Numbered from the stretch's first letter, positions 35,132 to 44,129 are shown. The stretch is DNA of 64,000 nt from an uncultured Eggerthellaceae bacterium (GCA_910588435.1 CAJUPL010000004.1:58195-122194); one strand, 5' to 3'. The notes: generated from the letters alone by a model not told the origin. A program made the numbers and translations.

Positions 35132-35137
35132 TATGAT
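35132..35137 (+). promoter_or_regulatory. Candidate -10 of lysC
   Basis: TATGAT within TGTATGATTACA stands about 50 bases before the lysC ATG in the divergent gap with the phospholipase-like gene. No clear -35. Confidence 0.4.
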
Positions 35138-35188
35138 TACAGATTCATGCACGATCGCAGTCTTCGAAGGGAATCCTAGGCACTCAAG

Positions 35189-36466
35189 ATGGCTTTGATA
35201 GTAGCGAAGTTCGGTGGGACCTCAGTGGCCTCTCCCGAGCGCATCAATGGGGTTGCGGACCGCTTGATACGCTTGCGCGAAGAGGGCAACCAAGTGGTTG
35301 CTGTGGTTTCTGCCATGGGAAAGACCACAGATGACCTGCTGGCTTTGGCGGCCGCTGTGAACGACGCCCCTCCAGCGCGAGAGCTGGATAGGCTCTTGTC
35401 AACAGGTGAGCAGATATCCATGACGCTTCTGGCCTTGGCGCTAGAGCAGAAGGGGTACAAGTCCATCAGCTATACCGGGCGCCAAGCAGGCATCCAGACC
35501 AACGGCATCCACAACAAGGCCAAGATCGTGAAGATCCACAATGAGCGCATCGAGCGTGCTTTGGATGCGGGCTTCATCCCCGTGGTCGCTGGATTCCAAG
35601 GCATCGACGAGAACGGCGATATGACAACGCTTGGCCGCGGTGGCTCTGATACCACCGCTGTTGCCGTTGCGTGGGGGATAGGCGCAGATGTCTGTGAGAT
35701 CTACTCAGATGTAGACGGCGTCTACACCACGGATCCGCGCATAGCCCCTAGGGCGAAGAAGCTTGAGAGCGTCTCCTACGATGAGATGCTAGAGCTCTCA
35801 AGCGCGGGCTCCGGCGTGCTCCAGATGCGCGCTGTGGAGTTCGCGAAGAAATGGAACGTCAAGATCCATGCCCGCTCTGCCTTCTCAGACGCGGCGGGCA
35901 CCATCATCAGAGAGGAAACGCCCATGGAGCAGGCTGTCATCACCGGGATCGCCCATGACACATCTGAGATGAAGGTCACCATACGCCACGTTCCAGATAC
36001 AACAGGCGTTGCGGCGAAGGTGTTCACGGCTCTGTCGGAGAACATGGTGAACATGGACATGATCATCCAGAACACCTCTCTTGATGGAGCTACTGATATC
36101 TCCTTCACATGCCCTGAGGCTGACCTTGCGCGCGCTGTATCTGCCATTGAGAGCGTGCTGCCTGAGATAGGTGCAAGCGGATGGGATGTGGATGAGGACA
36201 TAGCCAAGGTGAGCCTTGTGGGCACGGGCATGAAGTCATCTCCTGGCGTGTCTGCCACGGCATTCCGCACCATGTCCGAAAACGACATCAACATACTCGC
36301 CATCTCCACATCGCCCATTCGCCTTTCCATGGTGATAGAGGCTGATGAGGTGGCTCGCGCAGTGCAAGTGCTGCATACCGCATTCGAGCTCGATTCTGAC
36401 AGCATATTCGAGGAGACTCAGCTATCTGCCGAAGAGATAGCTGCGAAGATGGAGAAAGGGAGATGA
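35189..36466 (+). CDS. lysC: Aspartokinase
   Basis: First step of the aspartate family: phosphorylates aspartate. It is 425 aa. The kinase domain opens with VAKFGGTSVASPERI and contains GRGGSDTTAVAVAWG. Two C-terminal ACT domains (from about 265; VTGIAHDTSEMKV and later GMKSSPGVSATAF) give feedback control by lysine and/or threonine; no homoserine dehydrogenase is fused. asd overlaps its stop by ATGA, making a two-gene operon feeding DapL, MetA and threonine synthesis. Confidence 0.95.
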   Translation: MALIVAKFGGTSVASPERINGVADRLIRLREEGNQVVAVVSAMGKTTDDLLALAAAVNDAPPARELDRLLSTGEQISMTLLALALEQKGYKSISYTGRQAGIQTNGIHNKAKIVKIHNERIERALDAGFIPVVAGFQGIDENGDMTTLGRGGSDTTAVAVAWGIGADVCEIYSDVDGVYTTDPRIAPRAKKLESVSYDEMLELSSAGSGVLQMRAVEFAKKWNVKIHARSAFSDAAGTIIREETPMEQAVITGIAHDTSEMKVTIRHVPDTTGVAAKVFTALSENMVNMDMIIQNTSLDGATDISFTCPEADLARAVSAIESVLPEIGASGWDVDEDIAKVSLVGTGMKSSPGVSATAFRTMSENDINILAISTSPIRLSMVIEADEVARAVQVLHTAFELDSDSIFEETQLSAEEIAAKMEKGR

Positions 36467-37515
36467 CGATGTGGGATAAGGTCATGCCAGCACGCCCTGT
36501 GGTGGCCGTTGCTGGGGCAACCGGAGCCGTAGGGCGGGAATTCCTGAAGGTCCTCCATGAGCTTGACTTTCCGGCATCTGAGGTGCGCGCTCTGGCTTCC
36601 GCCCGCTCTGCAGGCAAGGAGCTGCCGTTCGACGGCTGTGGGGATGTGCCAGCTGGCATGCTCACCGTGGCCGAGATGACGCCTCACGCATTCGAAGGCG
36701 TTGACATCGCGCTCTTCTCAGCGGGTGCTGGCGTATCGCGTGAGATGCGCCAAGCTGTCGTGGATGCAGGCGCTGTGATGATAGACAACTCAAGCGCGTT
36801 CCGCATGGATGAGGATGTGCCACTGGTGGTGCCTGAGGTGAACCCAGAGGACATCAGCTGGCACTCTGGAGTCATCGCCAACCCGAATTGCTCCACCATA
36901 CAGATGGTAGTGGCGCTGAAGCCGCTAGACGGGCTCTCTCCTATAAAGCGCGTTGTGGTGTCAACCTATCAAGCTGCATCCGGCGCAGGGGCAGCAGCTA
37001 TGGATGAGCTCTATGATCAGACGCGGGAGTTCTTGGACGGTGCCCGTGGAGATGAGCTTTCCGTCAACGCATTCCAGCACCAGATAGCCTTCAATTGCAT
37101 CCCGCACATCGACGTCTTCCTGGATGACGGCTCCACCAAAGAGGAGTGGAAGATGATCGAGGAGACGAAGAAGATCATGCACGCTCCTGATCTTGCGGTT
37201 GCAGCCACTTGCGTGCGAGTCCCGGTGCTGCGCTGCCATGGAGAGGCCATCAATGTGGAGTTCTCAGGCGCTGTGAGCGTGGAGGCTGCAAGGGCAGCTC
37301 TTGAGGAGGCGCCGGGTGTTGTGGTCATGGATGACGTCAGCAACAACGAGTACCCCATGCCAGGATTGCTTGCGAACACCACCCCTGTGCATGTGGGCCG
37401 CATTCGCAAGGATGCAAGCGTTGAGCATGGCATCGCATTCTGGGATGTGGCTGACCAGATCCGCAAGGGCGCTGCTCTCAACGCAGTTCAAATAGCAGAG
37501 CTACTGCTGCCGTAA
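36463..37515 (+). CDS. asd: Aspartate-semialdehyde dehydrogenase
   Basis: Reduces aspartyl phosphate to aspartate semialdehyde with NADPH. It is 350 aa. The Rossmann motif AGATGAVGREFLKVL is followed by the catalytic Cys in NPNCSTIQM and the binding segment YQAASGAGAAAMDEL. It overlaps lysC by four bases (ATGA). Confidence 0.95.
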   Translation: MTMWDKVMPARPVVAVAGATGAVGREFLKVLHELDFPASEVRALASARSAGKELPFDGCGDVPAGMLTVAEMTPHAFEGVDIALFSAGAGVSREMRQAVVDAGAVMIDNSSAFRMDEDVPLVVPEVNPEDISWHSGVIANPNCSTIQMVVALKPLDGLSPIKRVVVSTYQAASGAGAAAMDELYDQTREFLDGARGDELSVNAFQHQIAFNCIPHIDVFLDDGSTKEEWKMIEETKKIMHAPDLAVAATCVRVPVLRCHGEAINVEFSGAVSVEAARAALEEAPGVVVMDDVSNNEYPMPGLLANTTPVHVGRIRKDASVEHGIAFWDVADQIRKGAALNAVQIAELLLP

Positions 37516-37545
37516 CCGCATCTCCCTGGGTGCACTTTTGGCCGC

Positions 37546-38277
37546 ATGAAGAAGATGAGGCTAGATGACCTGCTGGTGAGCCAGGGCAAGTTCGCAAGCA
37601 GGGAAGAGGCAGCGCGGGCGGTCTACGCGAAAGAGGTTCGCGTAGATGATGCCTATGCGCAAAGCCCTGCCATACAGGTCTCACCTGACGCCAGCATCTT
37701 CGTGAAGGGTGCCAAGCGCTTCGTATCAAGGGGCGGCGAGAAGCTGCAAGGCGCGCTTGACGCATTCGGCATCAGCGTAGAGGGCAAGCGTTGCATAGAC
37801 GTTGGCTCATCCACTGGCGGCTTCTCTGACTGCTTGCTGCAGGCAAGGGCTGCAAGCGTTGCATGCGTGGATGTGAACTACGGACAGCTTGCTTGGGAGG
37901 TTCGCAGCAACCCGCGCGTCACCGTCTTCGAGCGAACGAACATCAAGCTGGCAGATCCTCAGGAGCTGGGAGCTCCGTTCGACATCATCGTGATAGATGT
38001 CAGCTTCATCGGCCTTGCATCCCTTGCTGGCACTCTGGCTGATCTCTCCTCTAAGAGCACAGAGCTCATCGCCTTGGTGAAGCCGCAATTCGAATCCCGC
38101 AAGGGCGAGACGGAGGGCGGCGTGGTCCGAAGCGCTGAGGTGAGGGAGCGTGTGGTAGGAGAGGTGTCCGGAGCGCTTGAGAGCGTTGGATTCAAGGTCA
38201 AGGGAGCGTGTGAATCACCCATCACAGGACCAAAAGGCAACATCGAGCACCTAGTGCACGCTGAGTTCTGTTCATGA
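37546..38277 (+). CDS. tlyA: TlyA-family rRNA 2'-O-methyltransferase
   Basis: Predicted to methylate ribose in 16S and/or 23S rRNA. It is 243 aa. The N-terminal S4 RNA-binding domain covers residues 1-60 (RLDDLLVSQGKFASREEAARA), then comes the conserved VSRGGEKLQGALDAFG and an FtsJ-like methyltransferase domain with DVGSSTGGFSDCLLQ. No ribosome-binding site is evident in the 30-base gap after asd. Confidence 0.92.
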   Translation: MKKMRLDDLLVSQGKFASREEAARAVYAKEVRVDDAYAQSPAIQVSPDASIFVKGAKRFVSRGGEKLQGALDAFGISVEGKRCIDVGSSTGGFSDCLLQARAASVACVDVNYGQLAWEVRSNPRVTVFERTNIKLADPQELGAPFDIIVIDVSFIGLASLAGTLADLSSKSTELIALVKPQFESRKGETEGGVVRSAEVRERVVGEVSGALESVGFKVKGACESPITGPKGNIEHLVHAEFCS

Positions 38278-38327
38278 TGCCGTATCATTAGCTAGGCAAA
38301 TGAACATGAGGGAAGAAAGGAGCGAAG

Positions 38328-39941
38328 ATGGATTTCACAGCCATCAATGATGCGCTCGTGTCGTTCACGGGCGTCATCGATGACTTCATGTACACCTACA
38401 TCTTGGTGATACTCCTGGTCATCGCGGGCTTCTGGTTCACCATTCGCACCAAGTTCGTGCAGATCCGCTACATCAAGGATATGTTCACCTCGCTCACAGC
38501 CTCTAGCGACCGCATCAAAGCGGAAGAGGCTGCGGACGAGGTAGAAGCTGAGGCGGAGGAAGCTGAGAGCGATGTGTTCCACGCTGAGATAGGCGGCGGC
38601 GAGGCACCGGCTCATGCTTCTAAGAAGAAGCGCATCTCGTCATTCCAGGCTCTCATGGTGTCCACCGCATCCCGCGTTGGCACTGGCAACATCGTGGGCA
38701 TCGCCACGGCTATAGCCATGGGTGGCCCAGGCGCTGTCTTTTGGATGTGGTGCATGGCCATCATCGGATCAGCCTCTGCATTCATCGAATCCACGCTGGC
38801 TCAGATCTGGAAGGTCAAGAACGGCGACGGCACCTTCCGTGGCGGCCCTGCTTACTACATCCAGCAGGCGCTGGGCAAGCGCTGGCTTGGCGTGGTGTTC
38901 GCCATCGCGCTCATCCTCTGCTTCGCATTCGGCTTCAATGGCCTGCAGACGTTCAACATCACCTCAGCCCTTGACTACTATGTGATCCCTGAGCATCAGT
39001 TCACAGTGAACGCGCTGGTTGGCCTTCTGATCGTGATCGCCACGGCTCTGGTCATCTTCGGCGGCATGCATCGCATCTCTGTGATCACTTCTGTCATCGT
39101 CCCCATCATGGCTGGCGGCTACATCCTGGTTGCTGTTTGGACCACCGTGTCCAACCTGGGTGAGCTCCCCGCCATCCTGCAGCTCATCTTCACTGAGGCG
39201 TTCAACCCTGCTTCCTTCGCAGGCGGCTTCACTGGTAGCTGCCTCATGTGGGGCATCAAGCGCGGCTTGTTCAGCAACGAGGCCGGCATGGGCTCCGCGC
39301 CGAACGCTGCAGCAACGGCAGATGTGTCACACCCCTGCAAGCAGGGCCTCGTGCAGAGCCTGTCAGTCTACATTGACACGCTTCTCATCTGCACTTGCTC
39401 TGCCTTCATGATGATGGTCTTCTACGTGCAGGACCCTGAGCTTGCAACTACGCTGAATGGCATGGCATTCGTCCAGATGGCCATGAACAACTCCATCGGT
39501 GAGATCGGCATCCATATGATCACCGCGGCCATCTTCGTCTTCGGCTTCTCAAGCTTGATCGGCAACTACTTCTACGCTGAGGGCAACATCAAGTTCATCA
39601 AGGATAACAAGACCGTCCTCTTCTGGTTCCGCATCCTGTGCCTGTGCTTCATCATGTACGGTGCCGTGAACAGCTTCGACCTGGCTTGGAACCTGTCTGA
39701 CATCTTCATGGGCTTCATGGCCATCATCAACCTCATCAGCATCATCTTGCTTGGCAAGTATGCCTTGCAGGCTCTTGATGATTACTCCAAGCAGCGCAAG
39801 GCTGGCCTGAATCCTATCTTCCATGCGGATAGCATCCCGGGGCTTCCTCCCACGGAGTGCTGGCATGAGGAGGATGTGCTGGCTTTCGGTGGCACCGTAG
39901 ACGGGAAAGCGCGCGCAGAAGCTGTTGTCATTGACGAGTAG
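38328..39941 (+). CDS. Alanine/glycine:cation symporter (AGCS family)
   Basis: Sodium-coupled amino acid uptake. It is 537 aa with about 11 membrane segments. Signatures: SRVGTGNIVGIATAIAMGGPGAVFWMW and the later GLFSNEAGMGSAPNAAATA. An acidic soluble insert (EEAADEVEAEAEEAESD) at about residues 64-90 sits between the first and second membrane segments. AGAAAGGAG precedes the ATG; TATCAT near 38283 may be its -10. Confidence 0.92.
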   Translation: MDFTAINDALVSFTGVIDDFMYTYILVILLVIAGFWFTIRTKFVQIRYIKDMFTSLTASSDRIKAEEAADEVEAEAEEAESDVFHAEIGGGEAPAHASKKKRISSFQALMVSTASRVGTGNIVGIATAIAMGGPGAVFWMWCMAIIGSASAFIESTLAQIWKVKNGDGTFRGGPAYYIQQALGKRWLGVVFAIALILCFAFGFNGLQTFNITSALDYYVIPEHQFTVNALVGLLIVIATALVIFGGMHRISVITSVIVPIMAGGYILVAVWTTVSNLGELPAILQLIFTEAFNPASFAGGFTGSCLMWGIKRGLFSNEAGMGSAPNAAATADVSHPCKQGLVQSLSVYIDTLLICTCSAFMMMVFYVQDPELATTLNGMAFVQMAMNNSIGEIGIHMITAAIFVFGFSSLIGNYFYAEGNIKFIKDNKTVLFWFRILCLCFIMYGAVNSFDLAWNLSDIFMGFMAIINLISIILLGKYALQALDDYSKQRKAGLNPIFHADSIPGLPPTECWHEEDVLAFGGTVDGKARAEAVVIDE

Positions 39942-40353
39942 GACCACAGCGAACATAGCCCGCGTCTGTTACGCGATAGTATTCGGCTGGAACGTGCTCT
40001 GCGCGTTCCAGTTCGCTTTTGCGCCTGAAGCGTTCGCTGGAGCATATCAGCTTGAAGGCGTGGCAGCGGAGACGGCCGTGCGTGGGATAGGCGTTGCCTT
40101 CCTCATGTGGAATGCAACCTACCCAGCTTTCTTGGTGTCACCTGAGCGCTTCAAGGCCCTAGGCGTGGTCATCTTGGTGCAGCAGGTGATAGGCCTTGTG
40201 GGAGAGGTGCTGATCTGGTGCAGCTTGCCTCAAGGATACGAGCTGTTGGCCTCATCCATCATGCGCTTCGTCGCGTTCGATGGCGCAGGCCTCATCTTGA
40301 TGGGGATATCCTATGCTTTCTTCTTCAGCTCTTTGAGAAGGGCCTCTGCTTGA
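39925..40353 (+). CDS. Small four-helix membrane protein, unknown function
   Basis: This 142-aa hydrophobic protein has four likely membrane segments (about 10-30, 46-66, 72-98 and 105-130). No recognisable family motif is seen. The frame has no ATG or GTG near its beginning; TTG at 39925 or 39931 would overlap the symporter gene by 11-17 bases, with no clear ribosome site. Its 3' end overlaps the convergent Lys-rich gene by 43 bases. Codon use matches neighbours, so I consider it real but the start uncertain. Confidence 0.55.
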   Translation: MSLTSRTTANIARVCYAIVFGWNVLCAFQFAFAPEAFAGAYQLEGVAAETAVRGIGVAFLMWNATYPAFLVSPERFKALGVVILVQQVIGLVGEVLIWCSLPQGYELLASSIMRFVAFDGAGLILMGISYAFFFSSLRRASA

Positions 40354-40523
40354 ACACGGCCTTTCTTGCACCTTGGGTCGCTCAAGGGGCATCTCTTCTT
40401 GCAACCAGTGCAATGGGTGCTCTCTAGGAACTCCTTAGGTTTATTCTTGGAACCCTTCTTGAGCTTATCCTTCTTCTTGCCCTTCTTGGGCTTCTTCTTT
40501 TCAACATCCTTGTGCTTGCCCAT
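40311..40523 (-). CDS. Small lysine-rich protein with cysteine cluster
   Basis: This 70-aa protein is very basic in its first 33 residues (KKKPKKGKKKDKLKKG). It then carries HCTGCKKRCPLSDPRCKKG, four Cys and a His that could form a zinc knuckle, and ends in another Lys run. GAGGAG stands eight bases before the ATG, supporting expression. It is downstream of the PAP2 phosphatase and dapL. A nucleic-acid or ribosome-binding role is plausible from composition only. Confidence 0.6.
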   Translation of the reverse strand: MGKHKDVEKKKPKKGKKKDKLKKGSKNKPKEFLESTHCTGCKKRCPLSDPRCKKGRVQAEALLKELKKKA

Positions 40524-40535
40524 GAGATATGCTCC

Positions 40536-40991
40536 TCAGATCAGCTGATACGCCATAGCGTAGCCTATCGCGCAGAACGCGAACGCGAACACTGCTCCAG
40601 CTATGACATCTTTCGTGGAGTGCGCACCGCCTCTCACGCGAACTGCTGCCATGATGCAACCAAGGATGCAGAGGATAGCCCCGATGGCCTCATTCACGAG
40701 CAGCCAGCTTGCAGCTATGGCGAACATTGATGAGACATGACGGCTTGGAAAGGACTTGCCTTGGGTCTTCTTATCAAGCAGGTTCTCAGATGTCCCTGTC
40801 TCATAGGGCCTAGCTGCATTGATGAGATAGCGCAGCGCTGATGTAGAGGCGAAGCAGAGCGCTGGCACGATGATGCAAGCAAGCAGCAGCGGAGACTGGA
40901 TGATCAGAAGATATATCAACAAGGCGGGATAGGCTATGTAGCCTATCCCGGTGAGGATCTTATCAAGGATCTTAAGCTGCTTGGCGCTCAT
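40536..40991 (-). CDS. PAP2-family membrane phosphatase
   Basis: This 151-aa membrane phosphatase acts on lipid or pyrophosphate substrates. The three active-site motifs are present: RYLINAARPYE (weak KX6RP with Lys replaced), FPSRHVSS and RVRGGAHSTKDV. Five or so membrane segments are visible. It starts five bases after the dapL stop with AGGAAG upstream. It could recycle undecaprenyl or phosphatidyl-glycerol phosphates; substrate unknown. Confidence 0.85.
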   Translation of the reverse strand: MSAKQLKILDKILTGIGYIAYPALLIYLLIIQSPLLLACIIVPALCFASTSALRYLINAARPYETGTSENLLDKKTQGKSFPSRHVSSMFAIAASWLLVNEAIGAILCILGCIMAAVRVRGGAHSTKDVIAGAVFAFAFCAIGYAMAYQLI

Positions 40992-40995
40992 CTTC

Positions 40996-42216
40996 CTATG
41001 AGAGCACCTTCTTGATCCTTGTCACAGCTTCCTTCGTCTGCTCGGGATCGCCGAAGCCTGTGAGGCGTATGTAGCCTTCGCCTGCAGGACCGAAGCCAGC
41101 ACCTGGTGTGGTGATGACGTTCGCCTCTTCCAAGAGCTTGTTGAAGAAGTCCCAGCTCCCCATTCCATCAGGCGTCTTGCACCAGATGTAAGGACTGTTC
41201 TGGGCTCCGTAAACCTCAAGGCCGCAAGACTCGAGGCCGTCCCTGATCACCTTCGCGTTCGCAAGATATCCGGAGATGGCCTGCTCTACCTGGCGCTTGC
41301 CCTCGGGTGTGTAGATGGCAGCGGCACCCTTTTGGATGATATAGGAGGCGCCGTTGAACTTGGTGGTCTGGCGGCGGTTCCACATGGCGTTCAAGCTCTG
41401 GCCTTGGCGGATGAGCTCATGAGGGACGACGGTGTATCCACAGCGCATGCCGGTGAATCCTGCCGTCTTGGAGAAGCTGCGGAATTCTATGGCACACGTC
41501 TTCGCGCCTTCTACCTCATAGATGGAATGGGGGATGCCATCCTCTGTGATGAAGCGCTCATAGGCGGCGTCGAACATGATGACAGCGTCAACGTCATTGG
41601 CGTAGTCCACCCAGGCCTTCAGCTGATCATGCGTGAGCACGGTGCCAGTTGGGTTGTTGGGCGAGCAGAGATAGATGATGTCAACGGGGCCTTCGGGGAT
41701 GGCGGGACAGAAGCCGTTCTCTGCGGTGGTGGGCATGTAATGGATCTTCGTCCATGATTCAGCATCAACGTCGTACTCGCCTGCGCGTCCGGCCATCGCG
41801 TTGCTGTCAACATAGACAGGATAGACTGGGTCGCAGACAGCGATGATGTTATCAACAGCAAAGATGTCACCGATGTTCCCGCAGTCAGATTTCGCACCGT
41901 CTGAGATGAACACCTCATCAGGTGAGATGTCCACACCGCGCGCCTTGAAGTCATGCTCCACAACGGCTTCGCGAAGAAAGCCATAGCCCTGCTCAGGCCC
42001 GTAGCCTTTGAAGGTATCCGCTGATGCTTGCTCATCAACTGCCGCATGCATGGCTTCCAAGACGGCAGGCACCAAAGGCTGCGTCACATCTCCGATGCCC
42101 AGTTTGATGATCTTCGCTTCCGGGTTGGCCTCCTGAAAGGCGGCGGTCCGCCTGCCGATCTCTGCGAAGAGGTAGCTGCCGGGCAGTTTCTGGAAGTTAT
42201 CGTTGATCTTTGCCAT
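40996..42216 (-). CDS. dapL: LL-diaminopimelate aminotransferase
   Basis: PLP enzyme converting tetrahydrodipicolinate directly to LL-diaminopimelate, bypassing the acyl-blocked DAP branches. It is 406 aa. It opens with INDNFQKLPGSYLFAEIGRR and IIKLGIGDVTQPL. The PLP Lys is in FRSFSKTAGFTGMRCGY. The start is taken as the second ATG (42216), six bases after AAAGGA; 42219 is also possible. It overlaps the queD stop, so the QueD-like gene, dapL, the PAP2 gene and perhaps the Lys-rich gene form one transcript. Confidence 0.94.
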   Translation of the reverse strand: MAKINDNFQKLPGSYLFAEIGRRTAAFQEANPEAKIIKLGIGDVTQPLVPAVLEAMHAAVDEQASADTFKGYGPEQGYGFLREAVVEHDFKARGVDISPDEVFISDGAKSDCGNIGDIFAVDNIIAVCDPVYPVYVDSNAMAGRAGEYDVDAESWTKIHYMPTTAENGFCPAIPEGPVDIIYLCSPNNPTGTVLTHDQLKAWVDYANDVDAVIMFDAAYERFITEDGIPHSIYEVEGAKTCAIEFRSFSKTAGFTGMRCGYTVVPHELIRQGQSLNAMWNRRQTTKFNGASYIIQKGAAAIYTPEGKRQVEQAISGYLANAKVIRDGLESCGLEVYGAQNSPYIWCKTPDGMGSWDFFNKLLEEANVITTPGAGFGPAGEGYIRLTGFGDPEQTKEAVTRIKKVLS

Positions 42217-42668
42217 CATGCATCCTTTCGATATATCGCCCTGTTGTTCGGCGTCTCGTCAACCTCTACTTGAACTACGGGAAGGCCTGCTTCTGTCAGC
42301 CTTTGGAACAGGTGGCTTGCCAGGTTCTCGGCGGTGGTTCGGAAGGGGAGGACCTTGAGAGAGAATCCCTCCTTCTCAAGCGCCTTCACGGTCTTCTTGG
42401 AGAGCGTCCCCTCTTCTACCAAGAAGGTGTGGTCGTATTCTTCGGCAATGCCTCGGACGATCTCCTTGAACTTGCCGAAGTCGCACACCATGTCGCGTTC
42501 TGTGCCCGCATCTCCCAGCTGGGAGGAACCTATGGTGACCTCCATCCTCCACCTATGTCCGTGGAGGTTCTCGCACTTTCCATGGTAGTCAGCCAGGAAG
42601 TGCGCAGAGTCGAAGAAGGCATCTGTCTTCAGCTCATGCATCCGTCCGTCCTTAACATAGCCCGTCAT
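42216..42668 (-). CDS. queD: 6-carboxytetrahydropterin synthase (QueD/PTPS family)
   Basis: Predicted first dedicated step of queuosine and deazapurine synthesis. It is 150 aa. Zinc His residues are in DSAHFL and in the motif KCENLHGHRW, which also holds the catalytic Cys; DHTFL and the AENLA segment are further family marks. The start at 42668 fits both homology and a promoter -10 only ten bases upstream. The frame extends upstream past the divergent promoter and should not be used. queC, queE and queF are not in the window. Confidence 0.88.
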   Translation of the reverse strand: MTGYVKDGRMHELKTDAFFDSAHFLADYHGKCENLHGHRWRMEVTIGSSQLGDAGTERDMVCDFGKFKEIVRGIAEEYDHTFLVEEGTLSKKTVKALEKEGFSLKVLPFRTTAENLASHLFQRLTEAGLPVVQVEVDETPNNRAIYRKDA

Positions 42669-42694
42669 AGCTTGAGTGATTATAATTCCTGACA
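42668..42694. promoter_or_regulatory. Symmetric divergent promoter of queD and the radical SAM gene
   Basis: ATTATAAT at 42679-42686 is its own reverse complement, giving TATAAT on both strands (plus 42681-42686, minus 42684-42679). The plus ATG lies 7 bases downstream of its -10 and the minus ATG 10 bases downstream, so both mRNAs should have leaders of about 0-4 bases. No -35 consensus was found on either side. Confidence 0.65.
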
Positions 42695-43974
42695 TGGATA
42701 ACATCGCATTGAAGAAGGCGCGCATCGCCTATCAAGAGGTTGAAGAGCGCTATATAAAGGCACTGGAGGACAAGGGGCTCATATTCGATGAGCCCCATGC
42801 GCATGAGGGGGAGCGTCAAGCCCTCCTTGCTTCCCTGAAGGAGAAGGGCGTTGCCTTCAGGAACGGTGGCGCCTCTTTGAGCTCGGGGCATCTCTCGCGT
42901 GCGTGCGTGGAGTGCACGGGCGTTGATGGCTCTGAGACGTTCTCTACCACGTTCGCATGTCACAGGGATTGCTACTTCTGCTTCAACAGGAACCAGCCAG
43001 ATTATGAGAGGTTCTTTCGCGAAGGGTGCCCATGGGAAGAGGGGCTTGACCGCTGCGCGTCTGAGAACGAGACGCTTGCGGCTGTTGGTCTCACTGGTGG
43101 AGAGCCGCTGCTGAACTTGGATGACTCCATCCGCTTCTTGGAAGAGGCGCACCGCAGGTTCCCTGATGCGCATCTTCGAATGTACACCTCAGGAGACCTC
43201 CTGACAGAAGAGGGTGCGGCAAGGCTTGCAGACGCTCATCTTGATGAGATCCGCTTCAGCGTGAAGGACGATGATCCAGCCAGCATGCAGGAGAAGGTGC
43301 TAGCCGCCATCCATCTGGCGAAGCGCTACATCCCGTCAGTCATGGTAGAGATGCCTGTCATCCCAGGGGCTGAGGACCATATGAAGGGCCTGCTTCGCGC
43401 ATTTGATGAGGCGGGAGTGGACGGCATCAATCTGCTTGAGTTCTGCTTCCCGTTCTGCAATTGGGATGAGTTCGAACGTCGCGGATTCAAGCTCAAGTGT
43501 CCGCCATTCGAGGTCATGTATGACTACGGGTATTCCGGGGGCTTGGCCGTGTCAGGGTCAGAGGTGCTCATCTTGAAGCTCATGGATTGGGCGCTTGATG
43601 AGGGACTCTCTCTAGGGCTTCACTATTGCTCCCTTGAGAACAAGCATCGCTCTGAGATTCGCCAGAAGAACGAGCGCGCGCGAGGACTGCATCCCTGTCT
43701 CACCGTTGATGAGGACACGTTCTTCCTGCAGGCAGGAAAGGCGTTCGGGCAGGATGTTGAGCCTGCCAAGCGTGAGCTTGAGCGAGCGGGATGTGTGGAT
43801 GTCATGCAAGATGCAGAAGAGGAGTCCATCACCTTCCCGCTGGCCTACATGGATGATGTCATGCGCGCCTCTCATGAGGACGGCACGCCTCTTGAGCCCC
43901 AGATAGCGTACTTCGTATATGAGACAGACGAGGAATCCGGCTATTTCATAGACGTTGCCATCCGGGATGCGTAG
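42694..43974 (+). CDS. Radical SAM protein of unknown specificity
   Basis: This 426-aa protein carries the [4Fe-4S] motif CHRDCYFC (Cys89, Cys93, Cys96), unusually far from the N-terminus, preceded by a helical region and CVEC. LTGGEPLL, the SAM-binding motif, follows at about 135. The C-terminal half (from about 300) contains LHYCSLENKHRSEIRQKN with another Cys and an acidic end. It is divergent from the QueD-like gene, but it is much longer than QueE (about 220 aa), so I do not call it QueE. The start is likely leaderless. Confidence 0.82.
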   Translation: MDNIALKKARIAYQEVEERYIKALEDKGLIFDEPHAHEGERQALLASLKEKGVAFRNGGASLSSGHLSRACVECTGVDGSETFSTTFACHRDCYFCFNRNQPDYERFFREGCPWEEGLDRCASENETLAAVGLTGGEPLLNLDDSIRFLEEAHRRFPDAHLRMYTSGDLLTEEGAARLADAHLDEIRFSVKDDDPASMQEKVLAAIHLAKRYIPSVMVEMPVIPGAEDHMKGLLRAFDEAGVDGINLLEFCFPFCNWDEFERRGFKLKCPPFEVMYDYGYSGGLAVSGSEVLILKLMDWALDEGLSLGLHYCSLENKHRSEIRQKNERARGLHPCLTVDEDTFFLQAGKAFGQDVEPAKRELERAGCVDVMQDAEEESITFPLAYMDDVMRASHEDGTPLEPQIAYFVYETDEESGYFIDVAIRDA

Positions 43975-43990
43975 GCTCATATCATTCGCA

Positions 43991-44110
43991 TTTCACGCCG
44001 TTGGCGCGAGCGCCGGTAAGAGCGACCGGCGCCTACGTCAACCAGGAGGACCCCTTTAGCACGCGTAGGTGCGCATCGGCCTTATGCGCACCTGGCCCAA
44101 CGGGCCAGAA
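43991..44110 (+). repeat. Structured inverted repeat, copy C1
   Basis: A 120-bp element between two convergent genes. It holds hairpins GGCGC/GCGCC (44003), GCCGGT/ACCGGC (44012-44030), GGTGCGCAT/ATGCGCACC (about 44068-44092) and TGGCCC/GGGCCA (44093-44107). It is the reverse complement, with scattered changes, of 47448-47615. The remaining 43975-44129 bases hold no gene. Confidence 0.8.
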
Positions 44111-44129
44111 CATGAGGGTTCTAATTTCG

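Noticed and set aside
42694..43974. QueE (7-carboxy-7-deazaguanine synthase)
   Set aside because: It neighbours queD, but the protein is about twice QueE length and its cluster is far from the N-terminus.
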